The notes below the pieces were generated by a model that was not told where the DNA came from, did not search any database, and worked only from the letters and a program-made list of their open reading frames with translations. Source: G963667425 sp963667425 [NCBI: bacterium] (GTDB lineage: Bacteria; UBP6; UBA1177). Taken from it: 64,000 nt of DNA. The stretch lies in the NCBI GenBank assembly GCA_963667425.1, contig OY763407.1:2480001-2544000 (forward strand), read 5' to 3'. Below, piece after piece: positions 27,664 through 35,954 of this stretch. Within the stretch, counting starts at the first letter, position 1. The number at the start of each line of letters is the position of its first letter. The position numbers were made by a program, and so were the translations under genes.

Positions 27664-28355
27664 TTCACATCTCCGGAAATATCTGTTGAACCATCAGCCT
27701 GATAGCAGACATTCATTTTAAGAACACCTGCTTTTGCCTGAGTGAATATAACTTTTGCATATTTGTCTTCGGCTGTTTTTATAATGTAGACATTGTTCGA
27801 CATTGTAAATCCGGTGGTACCGCTGCCGCCGGTTCTATAAGAAGAACCTATTACATATGATTCATTTGCAGCATCATCTGAAAGATATCCTTCAGAAGGT
27901 GCTTCTGTGATTTCAGAAAATGATTTTTCATTTCCAAGATTGATACCTGTAGCATTTGCATTAAGAAAATAGGCAGGACCTCCATCATATTTAATAATGT
28001 AAAGATCATAATCCCCTTCCGTGTCATAGGCTGCAAAATCTTTAAAAACAACATAATATTCGGCAGCATGAAAGTTTGCTATGATTTCTTTGCATGTAGC
28101 AGTTGTTTCTTGTGTATCCGAATCTTCATCATTGATAACATCTTCATCAGTAATTTCATCTTCATCAAGTTCTGTAGAGTCATTATCATTGTTTGTTAAA
28201 TCTGCTGTTTCGTCAGGTACAGATGCATCTTTATCTGCAATCTCCGTATCATTATCATTTACAGGATTATTGTTCTCATCATTTTCATCATCACATGAAA
28301 CCATTAACATTAAAAGGAAAAAGAGAATAATGGAAAGTAAAAATTTGATTTTCAT
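27660..28355 (-). CDS. HmuY-like lipoprotein with acidic linker
   Basis: 231-residue lipoprotein: lipobox LMVSC (Cys21), then about 65 acidic residues (D, E, N, T), then a single compact domain (about 85-231). The end of the domain, NNVYIIKTAEDKYAKVIFTQ, closely resembles the C-terminal strand pair of HmuY-type heme-binding lipoproteins (V-Y-x-x-K-T-x-D-x-K-Y-A-K-V-x-F). The canonical W-D-x-x-F of HmuY is replaced by YVVFKDFAAYDT, so the assignment is moderate. It precedes and overlaps the receptor gene, mirroring the HmuY-receptor partnership. Unlike the protein at 2031-3080 it has one domain. Confidence 0.65.
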   Translation of the reverse strand: MKIKFLLSIILFFLLMLMVSCDDENDENNNPVNDNDTEIADKDASVPDETADLTNNDNDSTELDEDEITDEDVINDEDSDTQETTATCKEIIANFHAAEYYVVFKDFAAYDTEGDYDLYIIKYDGGPAYFLNANATGINLGNEKSFSEITEAPSEGYLSDDAANESYVIGSSYRTGGSGTTGFTMSNNVYIIKTAEDKYAKVIFTQAKAGVLKMNVCYQADGSTDISGDVK

Positions 28356-28364
28356 TTTGTGCTC

Positions 28365-28868
28365 CTAGTAATTAAATTCTTTTTTTATATTTTCAATCCA
28401 TTCATTAATTCTTGTATCTGAAAGTTCAGGCTGATTCATTTCATCAAGAGGCAGTCCCATAAATTTTCCGTTTAATATAGCTTTGGAAGAACTCTGGTTA
28501 TAGCCGGTAAGATCGCAGTAGCCGATAATTTCGCCTTTTCTATCAAGAACTTTTTCTCCAATTATTCCGATAGCATCAACAAAAGTATCATTATATGAAT
28601 CCTGATCTCCAAGTCCGAAAATGGCAATTTTTTTTCCTGTAAGATCTGTTTTATCCAAAAGAGCAACTCCGCCATACCAGTCATCCTGAAGTTCTCCATA
28701 ACCCCAAGTTGACGAGCCGAAAATAAGATTGTCATAGTTTTCAATATCTTTTTCAGTTGCGTCAGCTATATTATGTACTTCACAATTTCCAAGAAGTGCT
28801 GCTATTTTTCCTGCCGCTTCCTCAGTCGTTCCAGTTGTGCTTCCGTAAAAAATACCAATTTTTCTCAT
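28365..28868 (-). CDS. fldA: Long-chain flavodoxin FldA
   Basis: Soluble FMN electron carrier that replaces ferredoxin under iron limitation. The FMN phosphate loop is FYGSTTGTTEEAA (residues 8-20), the isoalloxazine-contact loop SSTWGYGELQDDW (about 52-64), and the third loop GLGDQDSYNDTF (about 90-101). Length 167 and the inserted segment in the last strand mark the long-chain class. It lies 17 bases after DUF2023 and 9 bases before the HmuY-like gene. Its place in a unit with a Fur-like box is fitting, since flavodoxins are classic iron-starvation genes. Confidence 0.94.
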   Translation of the reverse strand: MRKIGIFYGSTTGTTEEAAGKIAALLGNCEVHNIADATEKDIENYDNLIFGSSTWGYGELQDDWYGGVALLDKTDLTGKKIAIFGLGDQDSYNDTFVDAIGIIGEKVLDRKGEIIGYCDLTGYNQSSSKAILNGKFMGLPLDEMNQPELSDTRINEWIENIKKEFNY

Positions 28869-28885
28869 TGTAAACCTCTTTTTAA

Positions 28886-29239
28886 TTAAGCAGTTAATAA
28901 ATTAATATTGTTTTTAGCTGTTACATAATCATGCATTTTGAGATATCTTTCACACTGTTTATCGCTGTTGTAGCCGAGCATTATTCCAAGAATAAAATCT
29001 TCTTCCGGCGAATATTCGGTCAGAGAAGATTTACCTATTTTCTTTACTACATCTACACAAATCTTTTTACCGAAAAAAATATTAAACTTTTCCTGAGTCA
29101 GCGGAAAGAGTGCATAACTTACATCCATATTTTCCAATCTTTTTTTTATTTTTTCAACTTCATCTTTTCTGCATGTATGCAGCACAAGAGAGCGAACTCC
29201 TTTAACGTATTCATACAGACAGTGCCTGAAAACATCCAT
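28886..29239 (-). CDS. DUF2023 family protein
   Basis: 117-residue cytoplasmic protein matching the DUF2023 pattern: F-x-H-x-x-Y-E-Y-x-K-G at the N-terminus (FRHCLYEYVKGVRSLVLHT), KFNIFFGKKICVDVVKK in the middle and SPEEDFILGIMLGYNSDKQCERYL near the C-terminus. Members are commonly encoded next to flavodoxin, as here, but have no defined function. It is the first gene of the 15-gene minus-strand run, with GAGGAG 7 bases before its ATG. The promoter with Fur-like and TTAG-N6-CTAA sites lies immediately upstream. Confidence 0.85.
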   Translation of the reverse strand: MDVFRHCLYEYVKGVRSLVLHTCRKDEVEKIKKRLENMDVSYALFPLTQEKFNIFFGKKICVDVVKKIGKSSLTEYSPEEDFILGIMLGYNSDKQCERYLKMHDYVTAKNNINLLTA

Positions 29240-29252
29240 GTGTGTCTCCTCA

Positions 29253-29267
29253 TAACAATTATTATCA
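29253..29267 (-). promoter_or_regulatory. Fur-box-like site over the start of the DUF2023 operon
   Basis: Read on the minus strand, TGATAATAATTGTTA matches the 7-1-7 Fur model TGATAAT-N-ATTATCA at 12 of 14 positions. It begins 7 bases downstream of the -10 element, so a bound repressor would cover the transcription start. Confidence 0.62.
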
Positions 29268-29273
29268 ATCTGG

Positions 29274-29301
29274 ATTATAAAACTATTTTTGTTAGAGTCA
29301 A
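29274..29301 (-). promoter_or_regulatory. Sigma-70 promoter of the 15-gene run
   Basis: On the minus strand: -35 TTGACT (29296-29301), 16-base spacer, -10 TATAAT (29274-29279, perfect). The -35 is embedded in the TTAG-N6-CTAA palindrome and the start point in the Fur-like box. Confidence 0.72.
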
Positions 29302-29305
29302 CTAA
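29292..29305. promoter_or_regulatory. TTAG-N6-CTAA site (candidate DtxR-family operator 1)
   Basis: TTAGAGTCAACTAA covers the -35 element of the DUF2023/flavodoxin operon. The same TTAG-N6-CTAA frame occurs at 35229-35242 and 37014-37027, both upstream of TonB-system genes flanking a dtxR-type gene. Confidence 0.58.
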
Positions 29306-29330
29306 AAAGAATAGGTAAAGCTGTAAAAAT

Positions 29331-29358
29331 TTGACTAAATTAAAATAAAAGATAACAA
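29331..29358 (+). promoter_or_regulatory. Sigma-70 promoter of the DUF2325 gene
   Basis: -35 TTGACT (29331-29336), 16 bases, -10 TAACAA (29353-29358). The start codon follows about 33 bases later. Confidence 0.5.
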
Positions 29359-29376
29359 TAACCTGATTTTATTGTT
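29354..29376 (+). promoter_or_regulatory. Inverted repeat AACAATAA-N7-TTATTGTT at the DUF2325 start point
   Basis: Perfect 8-bp arms overlapping the -10 and the leader, directly before the CGGAGG ribosome site. It could be an operator or a leader hairpin. Confidence 0.5.
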
Positions 29377-29391
29377 GTTACGGAGGCAAAT

Positions 29392-30486
29392 ATGGAGATT
29401 TTACAATGTAAAAAATTATCAGAAGTGGATAAAAAGTTTAGCGGTTTTATAGCGGGTTTTGTTTTAGGCAGCGAAGAAAGAGCAACTATTGTAAAGAAAA
29501 GCGGCAATTATTACAAAGGCATTAAATCTCTTGAAATACTTACGCTTATAACAAAAAATGTCTGTACGGAAGGAAAAATAGCAAAATTTTCCGAGCAAAT
29601 TCTGTTTAAGAAATACAAAAAAGAACTGGAAATTTATATTACTATTCCGATTGCAGAGCTTTCTGCTATTTGGGATAACAATATCGATTCTTCTTTAATG
29701 CGAGGCATTTTTATTGCCTCTATTTTAAGAAACGATACCTTTCCTGAACTTCTTGAAAAAATCTGCAACAGAATTAATCTTTTTATTTCCAGCGAACTTA
29801 AAGCCAAAGCTGAGAGTTTAATTATTATTGCCAATCTTGAAAATCATATAAAAATTAGTGATGAAAAGAATTTAATTATAAAGAACAAATATCGTGAAAT
29901 AAAAAAGGAAAAAGAATTGCTTGCTTCGGAAAATGAGAAATTAAAAAAGGAAATACGCTTTATAGATTCAACATTAAATAAAGAAAAAGAAGTTATTATA
30001 ATTAAGTCGGCAGAAAGTTCTGCTTTGGATGAAATAGAGTTTCTTAAAAAGAAAATAGAAATTCTTCAAAATAAGCTTTTTGAAAAAGATGAACTGATAA
30101 AATCTTTTAATGAAAGCAGAAATATAGTGGAAAGTTTTATTCTGCCTAAAATGGAAGAATGTGAAAATTGCGAAAAAAGGAACCTATGTGCAAGAAGAGT
30201 TCTTATGATTGGTGGTCTTAATAAGTTTGAGGTCAACTATAAAAAAACTGTTGAATCCTTGAATGGTGAATTTAAATATCACGATGGAAAGAAAACAGGA
30301 AACATGGATCTCAAAGAATCAATAAAATGGGCAGATACAGTTCTGTTTTCGACAGATATAAACAGTCATTATGCATGCCTTGAAGCCAAAAAATTATGCA
30401 AAAAAATGAAAAAAGATTATTTTGTTATGAAAAATTCAGGAATAGCTTCTTTTAACAGAACGATTAATGAAATTTGTAGTTGCTGA
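29392..30486 (+). CDS. DUF2325 domain protein with coiled coil
   Basis: 364-residue soluble protein. Residues about 1-150 are an unrecognised alpha-rich domain; 150-245 are a heptad-rich coiled coil (K, E, L rich). The C-terminus (about 268-364) is a DUF2325 domain: VLMIGGLNKFEVNYKK, then WADTVLFSTDINSHYACLEAKKLCKK and FVMKNSGIASFNRTI. A CENCEKRNLC motif with three cysteines just before the domain may bind metal. DUF2325 proteins have no firm function. It is divergent from the iron-linked run across 152 bases, suggesting shared regulation. The start follows CGGAGG. Confidence 0.8.
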   Translation: MEILQCKKLSEVDKKFSGFIAGFVLGSEERATIVKKSGNYYKGIKSLEILTLITKNVCTEGKIAKFSEQILFKKYKKELEIYITIPIAELSAIWDNNIDSSLMRGIFIASILRNDTFPELLEKICNRINLFISSELKAKAESLIIIANLENHIKISDEKNLIIKNKYREIKKEKELLASENEKLKKEIRFIDSTLNKEKEVIIIKSAESSALDEIEFLKKKIEILQNKLFEKDELIKSFNESRNIVESFILPKMEECENCEKRNLCARRVLMIGGLNKFEVNYKKTVESLNGEFKYHDGKKTGNMDLKESIKWADTVLFSTDINSHYACLEAKKLCKKMKKDYFVMKNSGIASFNRTINEICSC

Positions 30487-30568
30487 ATTAACATAGAGTC
30501 AATAAGATTCACTTGACTTGTAATAAACTAATATTATCATTCAAATATTTGTTTTTACAGAGGTCAAC

Positions 30569-31156
30569 GTGAGAAAGTTGTTACCAGTTATTATAATTTT
30601 ACTTTTGCTTAATAACTGCTATGCGCATCCGCATATGTTTATAACACCTTCTGTTGAAGTTGTCTTTGATAATGATGGTATTGCAGGATTTAAGCAGCAG
30701 TGGATTTTTGATGATATGTTCAGCAGTTCTATTATTGCAGATTACGATAAGAATAGAGATGGTAAGCTAAGCCTTCCTGAGATAAAAGTTATTGAAAAAG
30801 AAGCTTTTTCATATACTTCTGAGCAGAATTATTTTACAAAACTTGCAGTGAATAAAAAAAATATTGTTATTAACAAAGTAACCGACTTTAATGCATGGAT
30901 AGATAAAGGACTTCTGGTTTATTCTTTTTTTGTTCCTTACAAGATTCCTGTTTCAAAGCAAAATAGTAAAATTGTTGTTGCTGTTTATGATTTTACCTAC
31001 TATGTTGCTTTTGATTTTAAAAGCGCAAAGGATTTTAGCTTTAAAAATGCCGAAAAATATAACTATAAAATAGATATGTATAATAACACGACAAAAAAAT
31101 ATTATTATGGTCAGATCTCTCCTTTGGAATTTATTATAAATGTCAGTAAAAAATAG
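30569..31156 (+). CDS. DUF1007 periplasmic metal-transport accessory protein
   Basis: 195-residue exported protein starting at GTG with a signal peptide ending CYA. Immediately after cleavage comes the family mark HPHMFI (20-25), a likely metal site. The motif QQWIFDDMFSSSII and an EF-hand-type loop (D60 to E71: DKNRDGKLSLPE) are visible, the latter common in DUF1007 proteins. The family accompanies NicO-type transporters, as here, where the next gene overlaps by 17 bases. It probably binds or delivers a divalent cation (Ni, Co or Zn). Metal identity is not evident. Confidence 0.85.
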   Translation: MRKLLPVIIILLLLNNCYAHPHMFITPSVEVVFDNDGIAGFKQQWIFDDMFSSSIIADYDKNRDGKLSLPEIKVIEKEAFSYTSEQNYFTKLAVNKKNIVINKVTDFNAWIDKGLLVYSFFVPYKIPVSKQNSKIVVAVYDFTYYVAFDFKSAKDFSFKNAEKYNYKIDMYNNTTKKYYYGQISPLEFIINVSKK

Positions 31157-32060
31157 TATTGTCATTTTTATCGCTCTGTTTTTGCTTTCTTTTTCTCTCT
31201 GTGCTGCTGGAAATCCTTTTTTAAGGTCTAAGTCAGCCGAATCTTCAACAGTAAAAAAGGAGAATAAAATAGAGTCCGAAGAGACAGTTTCTGTCAGTCA
31301 GGTTTCTTTTTACGATTCTTTTATGTACAGTTTAAATTCTCTTCAACACACATTAAACAAAAAAGTTTCCGCTTTAGGAAGGAACTTTAAGGATTCGTTT
31401 TCTTTTCTTTTGCTTATAAAACTCTTTTTTCTTGGTTTTATATATGGCTTAATTCATGCTTTGGGTCCTGGACACGGTAAAGTTTTTGTTACAACATACT
31501 TTTCAGCAAGAAAAAGCAAATTTAGATACGGACTTCTAATGGGGATTTTTATTGCCATTTTTCATGTCTTTTCTGCTGTCATACTGGTATCTTTATTTTA
31601 TTTTGTTTTAAAAGCCTCCATTTTAAGAAGTGTGAACAATAACGAACATATTATCAAGTTAATAAGCTATTCAATAATTATGGCGATTGGTCTTTTTATG
31701 TTTATAAGACAATTTTTTCATAAAAATTCTGACTCAAGAAATTTGTTACAGGAAAACAATTTAAAAGATTCTTTGATATTTTCCATAATTGTGGGAATTG
31801 TTCCATGTCCTGGAACTTCTATGTTAATGATATTTTTCATCTCTTTAAATTATTACTGGCTGGGTGTTCTTATTGCGTCTTCAATGGCTGTTGGAATGGC
31901 GGCTACAATAGCTTTAATTGGAATGGGTGTTATTGCCATGAAAAATAAAACTTTAAATAATTCCCCAAAACTGGCAGCTTTTAGCAGAGCTGTTTCATTT
32001 ATTTCACCATTGTTTATAATCCTAATTGCTCTTATTCTGCTTGCTGGAGAACTATCTTAA
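31140..32060 (+). CDS. NicO/RcnA-family nickel/cobalt transporter
   Basis: 306-residue inner-membrane protein with a signal-anchor-like N-terminus, a short periplasmic stretch (about 25-88) and six hydrophobic segments. The NicO signature IHALGPGHGKVFVTTYF is at 105-121 and the second motif IVGIVPCPGTSMLMIFF in the middle. RcnA-type members export Ni/Co; others import. The ATG overlaps the DUF1007 gene by 17 bases, so the two are translationally linked. It is convergent with the DtxR-FeoA regulator gene. Confidence 0.88.
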   Translation: MSVKNSIVIFIALFLLSFSLCAAGNPFLRSKSAESSTVKKENKIESEETVSVSQVSFYDSFMYSLNSLQHTLNKKVSALGRNFKDSFSFLLLIKLFFLGFIYGLIHALGPGHGKVFVTTYFSARKSKFRYGLLMGIFIAIFHVFSAVILVSLFYFVLKASILRSVNNNEHIIKLISYSIIMAIGLFMFIRQFFHKNSDSRNLLQENNLKDSLIFSIIVGIVPCPGTSMLMIFFISLNYYWLGVLIASSMAVGMAATIALIGMGVIAMKNKTLNNSPKLAAFSRAVSFISPLFIILIALILLAGELS

Positions 32061-32079
32061 AGATGTTTTTGAATTTTAT

Positions 32080-32805
32080 TCAGATTTTTGTGATCAAAAG
32101 AACTTTGCTATCTTCAACATCTATGTCAATTGTCATTTTATCCAGTAAAACGGTCATGGTTGTGCTACCGGAAAATTTCTTTTCAACAAATATTTTAGAA
32201 CCGGGAAGAAATCCCATGTTTATAAGCTGTTTACGCTTTTTGTCATCAGAATTAATATATGCCAGAGTACCTGTTTCTCCAGGATTTAAAGTGTCAAGTG
32301 ATGTAAAATCTCTCTGTTCCTGTTCATGTTGTTTGCATATTATGTCCTGAGTTTTCATTTCTCCATTACGCATCGGACATGAGAAGTATTTATTTATAAC
32401 TTCTTTGCCCTCAGGACAGGACTGGAAAAACTCAAAAAAAGATGTAAGCTTGTTTACTGAAGAATCTGAAAGGCTATGTTCCATAGCACAGGCGTCGCTT
32501 TCAGCATCTTCAAGGTTGACTCCAAGAATGTCAACAAGGAATCTGTAAAGCAATTTATGTCTTGTAAGTGTCTTAACTGCTATTTCAGAGCCTTTATCTG
32601 TAAGAGTTATATATTCTCCCTGGTTATATATGATATATCCGGCATCAGCGAGTCTTCTCATTGCCGGAGATACAGAACCAGGTTTGACATTTCTAATTGC
32701 TGCAATATCTTTTACTCTTGCAACACCTTTTTTTTCAATTATCTCAAATATCGTTTCAAGATAATCTTCAAGTGAAGATGTCATATTTGCATTCTGATTA
32801 GACAT
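32080..32805 (-). CDS. DtxR/MntR-family metalloregulator with C-terminal FeoA/SH3 domain
   Basis: 241-residue iron/manganese-dependent repressor. The N-terminal winged HTH (SLEDYLETIFEIIEKKGVARVKDIAAIRNVKPGSVSPAMRRL) is followed by the dimerisation/metal domain (HKLLYRFLVDILGV, AMEHSLSDSSVNKL with metal-ligand residues of DtxR type), a C-rich insert (SCPEGKE, CPMRN) and a FeoA/SH3-like domain from about 165. The start at 32805 is chosen for its GGAGGT site; a longer frame begins at 32826. It is the last gene of the minus-strand ExbB-ExbD-TonB-receptor group. It probably binds the TTAG-N6-CTAA sites found upstream of that group and of the 15-gene run. Confidence 0.9.
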   Translation of the reverse strand: MSNQNANMTSSLEDYLETIFEIIEKKGVARVKDIAAIRNVKPGSVSPAMRRLADAGYIIYNQGEYITLTDKGSEIAVKTLTRHKLLYRFLVDILGVNLEDAESDACAMEHSLSDSSVNKLTSFFEFFQSCPEGKEVINKYFSCPMRNGEMKTQDIICKQHEQEQRDFTSLDTLNPGETGTLAYINSDDKKRKQLINMGFLPGSKIFVEKKFSGSTTMTVLLDKMTIDIDVEDSKVLLITKI

Positions 32806-32901
32806 AATCTTACCTCCGGCAAACATTGTACTTAAACTCTCAAAAACATCAATTATAAAAAATAAAAAAATATTTTTTAGATTTTATTATTTGAAGCCTT
32901 A

Positions 32902-35205
32902 TTAAAATCCAGCTTTTAAACCGACAACAAAAGTTCTTGGAACTCTTGGTCCATAAACATATCCTGCATCTCTTTCTGCTCCTTTGTCAAGATCATCCTG
33001 AAATGAATTAAGAATGTTTTTCATGCCGATGTATGGTTTAACAAAAATATCTTTATCTATAAAATGTTTGTATGCAACTTCAAAATCCCATCTTGCAAAA
33101 GTTGAAGATTCCTTAAGTTCAAAATCTGAACCGTTGAAGTCTCCTTCATGCTTGATTTTCATAGGACCTGTAATATCCACAGATGTGTTTAGTTCAAGTC
33201 CTTTTACGGGCATTAATGAAAGAGAAACATAACCATATATTTCAGGAGTTCTCAATATATCTTTTTCTTCTATTCCCACTGATGTCAGGTCTTCATCAGC
33301 TTCTTCGTTTTCTGCTTTTTCAAATGTCCAGCCTGTTTCAAATTCTATAATTTTAGCATACTTAACTGAAAGCTCAGCTTCAATTCCCTTTACTGTTGTT
33401 GTTCCTGAATTATATCTTATTTTCCCATTCTTTCCGGCTTCATAATATTGTTCACCTTCCTCAATGTCTCTGGTTGCAAAAGCATCATATATTTTTGTAA
33501 AAAAACCGTTTACTGAAGGCTTTATTGTAAAATTATTTGCAGTTTTTATCTGATATTCAAACTGCTGTGAAATATTCCATGATTTCTCGGCTTCAAGATC
33601 ATCTGAATTATATGTAGGTGAAGGTTCACCCTGAACAACTGTTATATGAAAATCCTCATCAAATATCTGAGGCGCTCTAAATCCCGTTGAAAAGGATGTC
33701 CTTAATTTAAATCCTGAGAAAGGAGAAAGAAGAAGAACTGCTCTTGGAGAAAAAACAGGATCATCAAGCTCACTGTGTTTGTCAACTCTTGCACCCAGAA
33801 TTATTTCCATCCATTTAAAAGTATACCAATCCAGCTGAAGAAGTCCTGCAAGATTTGTATAAGTTTCATCTGTAGTTGAATTTGCATTCGAATCATAATC
33901 ATTCAGATCTTCTGTTGAATACTGGAAACCGGCAGTAACGATCATTGTTCCTAAAAAGTTAAACTGATGATCTATGGAAGCATCGAGAACGTGCATTGGA
34001 TTTTGAGTCTTACCATACATATCTCCAAATTCATCGGCACCACCGTAATATGAAAGTCTTTCTGTATATGCAAATCCGTATGAAAACTGATAATTTGTTG
34101 TAAGCCCAAGTTCCTGCTTCCATTTTACCTCGCCCTGCCATCTGTCTGTTTTTACACCTTCGGAAACTTCGGCTTTATGATCTGCTTTGTCAAGAGAATC
34201 TCCTCCACGTCTTTTTTCTCTCATAAGATTGAATTTTGTAGACAATTCGCCGGTATCAAACAGTGTAAGATATGTATTGCCTCCGCCATAAACCTGTTTT
34301 GCTTCTCCTATATCTGAAAAGCCGTCATTATTGTCATCCCAGGCTTGTCTAGCAAAACCTCCTGCATATACAAATGCGGCCGCTTTTTTACCCTTGCTTA
34401 CAAGACCGGCATTTGCACCAAGTTTTAAACCTTTCTGAATTCCTGAATCGTCTCCGTCCTGAGGCATAAGCTGTGTTTCAATTGTTGTGTTAAAAAACTG
34501 TTTTTGCGGTCTTTTGGTTATTACATTTATAACTCCGCCAATAGCGTTGCCTCCGTAAAGAGCGCTGCCTCCACCTTTTACAATTTCAATTCTTTCTATC
34601 ATTTCTGTAGGAATGTGTTCAAGACCGTATACTCCTGCGAGAGAAGAATAAACGGCTTTGCTGTCAATTAAAATCTGTGTGTAATGTCCATCAAGACCGT
34701 TTAGTCTTACCTGATTGAAACCACAGTTTTGACAGTCATTTTCAACTCTTATTCCAGTTGTTTGTTCAAGTGCGTCCGCAACAGTTGAAGCCATTTTCTT
34801 TTCAATCTTGCTTTTTGTCAGAACAGTTGTTTTTACAGGCGCTTCTTCTATAAGTTTTTCAGTTTTTGTTCCTGTGACAACAACTTCCTTAGCTTCATAC
34901 TCCATTACAAATTCAAAACCGTTTTCCATTACATCATGATCAAAAGTGTAATTTTCGCTGTAGTTTTCAAATCCTTTTGATTTTACTACAACAAGATATT
35001 CCCCTTCCATGATTTCAAATTTTACCAAACCGGTTGTGCTGTCTGTTTTTGTACTTATTCCAAGAGCTGGAATTTCAACAGAAGCATTAAGAACAGCATT
35101 ACCCATAGGGTCTACAACGTAGCCTTGAAAAATGTGTTTTTCTCCAGCAAAAACTATTGCTGTTGCAAACATAATTGCTAAAAAAACAATTTTGTTAAAT
35201 TGCAT
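32902..35205 (-). CDS. TonB-dependent receptor with N-terminal carboxypeptidase-regulatory-like domain
   Basis: 767-residue outer-membrane receptor. A signal peptide (ending VFA) is followed by a CarboxypepD_reg-like beta-sandwich (about 25-105: GYVVDPMGNAVLNASVEI), a TonB box (KEVVVTGTKTEK) and the plug. The plug holds the Cys pair NDCQNCGFNQVRLNGLDG, then YTQILIDSKAVYSSLAGVYG and ERIEIVKGGGSALYGGNAIGG. The CQNCGF-xQVRLNGL motif marks a receptor group linked to metal or peptide-metal uptake. The barrel has FSTGFRAPQIFDEDFH. Downstream of tonB by 77 bases, with its own TTAG-N6-CTAA site. Confidence 0.93.
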   Translation of the reverse strand: MQFNKIVFLAIMFATAIVFAGEKHIFQGYVVDPMGNAVLNASVEIPALGISTKTDSTTGLVKFEIMEGEYLVVVKSKGFENYSENYTFDHDVMENGFEFVMEYEAKEVVVTGTKTEKLIEEAPVKTTVLTKSKIEKKMASTVADALEQTTGIRVENDCQNCGFNQVRLNGLDGHYTQILIDSKAVYSSLAGVYGLEHIPTEMIERIEIVKGGGSALYGGNAIGGVINVITKRPQKQFFNTTIETQLMPQDGDDSGIQKGLKLGANAGLVSKGKKAAAFVYAGGFARQAWDDNNDGFSDIGEAKQVYGGGNTYLTLFDTGELSTKFNLMREKRRGGDSLDKADHKAEVSEGVKTDRWQGEVKWKQELGLTTNYQFSYGFAYTERLSYYGGADEFGDMYGKTQNPMHVLDASIDHQFNFLGTMIVTAGFQYSTEDLNDYDSNANSTTDETYTNLAGLLQLDWYTFKWMEIILGARVDKHSELDDPVFSPRAVLLLSPFSGFKLRTSFSTGFRAPQIFDEDFHITVVQGEPSPTYNSDDLEAEKSWNISQQFEYQIKTANNFTIKPSVNGFFTKIYDAFATRDIEEGEQYYEAGKNGKIRYNSGTTTVKGIEAELSVKYAKIIEFETGWTFEKAENEEADEDLTSVGIEEKDILRTPEIYGYVSLSLMPVKGLELNTSVDITGPMKIKHEGDFNGSDFELKESSTFARWDFEVAYKHFIDKDIFVKPYIGMKNILNSFQDDLDKGAERDAGYVYGPRVPRTFVVGLKAGF

Positions 35206-35228
35206 TATTCTCTCCTTATCTAAAATTG

Positions 35229-35242
35229 TTAGGTTTCTCTAA
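35229..35242. promoter_or_regulatory. TTAG-N6-CTAA site (candidate DtxR-family operator 2)
   Basis: TTAGGTTTCTCTAA lies 24-37 bases upstream of the receptor ATG. It resembles the DtxR/IdeR half-site TTAGGTTA and repeats the frame of sites at 29292 and 37014. Confidence 0.55.
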
Positions 35243-35282
35243 TTAACAAGATGCTTTTATACAAAAATCGACACTCCTTTTT

Positions 35283-35954
35283 TTAACTGTTTAGCTGATA
35301 ATTAAGAATTACAGAGGTTTTTATCGGTTTTATTCCTGTTTCGATAGGACGTTTAAGTCTTCCGCTAATTTTTTTAACAGTGTCAACTGCCGCTTTATCA
35401 AGAATATCGTTTTTTGATGAATTCTTTATAATAATTTTATCAAAGCTACCGTCTTCAAGAATAACAAAACTGATTTTTACTTTTCCTGTAATTCCGAAAC
35501 GTTGTGCAAATGCTGGATATTCCTTGTTAAGAGCCATTTCTTTTCTTAACTTTTTAAGAAAATCTCTTATCAGTGCGACTCGGTCTATCTGAGTGAGACC
35601 AGTTCCTTCTCCTTCCTGATATTCGCCAGTTGGAGCATCGACAAGCTCTCCGCTTCTCAATCCACTCTGGTTATCATCAACTTTGGTAATTTCTTTTCTA
35701 AGTTCCTTAGGTTTTTCAATTTTTTCTTCAGCAATTGGTTTCTGCGGAATCGGTTTAGGTGGAGTCCGTTTTGGTTTTGGTTTAGGAGGAGGCGGCGGAG
35801 GCGGGGGGAGAGGTTTTTTTTGTTCAATTACAACAGGAATTTTATTTATTACAGTATTGCTGTCACTAAAAATATCAAAGCTCTGTGCTATCAGGTAGGC
35901 ATGAAAAGCTATTGAGACAATAACTGTAACTATAAATATTTTATTACTGTTCAT
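35283..35954 (-). CDS. tonB: Energy transducer TonB
   Basis: TonB transmits the proton-motive force from ExbBD to outer-membrane receptors. Residues about 5-22 form the membrane anchor, followed by a proline-rich spacer (eight consecutive prolines, then PKPKPKRTPPKP) and the C-terminal TonB domain (EYPAFAQRFGITGKVKISFVI...KNDILDKAAVDTVKKI). The start at 35954 is taken as MNSNKIF because it places the anchor correctly; it overlaps exbD by 11 bases. A longer in-frame start at 35993 lies inside exbD. Middle gene of the exbB-exbD-tonB group. Confidence 0.92.
   Translation of the reverse strand: MNSNKIFIVTVIVSIAFHAYLIAQSFDIFSDSNTVINKIPVVIEQKKPLPPPPPPPPKPKPKRTPPKPIPQKPIAEEKIEKPKELRKEITKVDDNQSGLRSGELVDAPTGEYQEGEGTGLTQIDRVALIRDFLKKLRKEMALNKEYPAFAQRFGITGKVKISFVILEDGSFDKIIIKNSSKNDILDKAAVDTVKKISGRLKRPIETGIKPIKTSVILNYQLNS

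Noticed and set aside
30500-30545. Fur-like AT-rich sequence upstream of DUF1007
   Set aside because: Only one half resembles TGATAAT and the second half does not match; not supportable.
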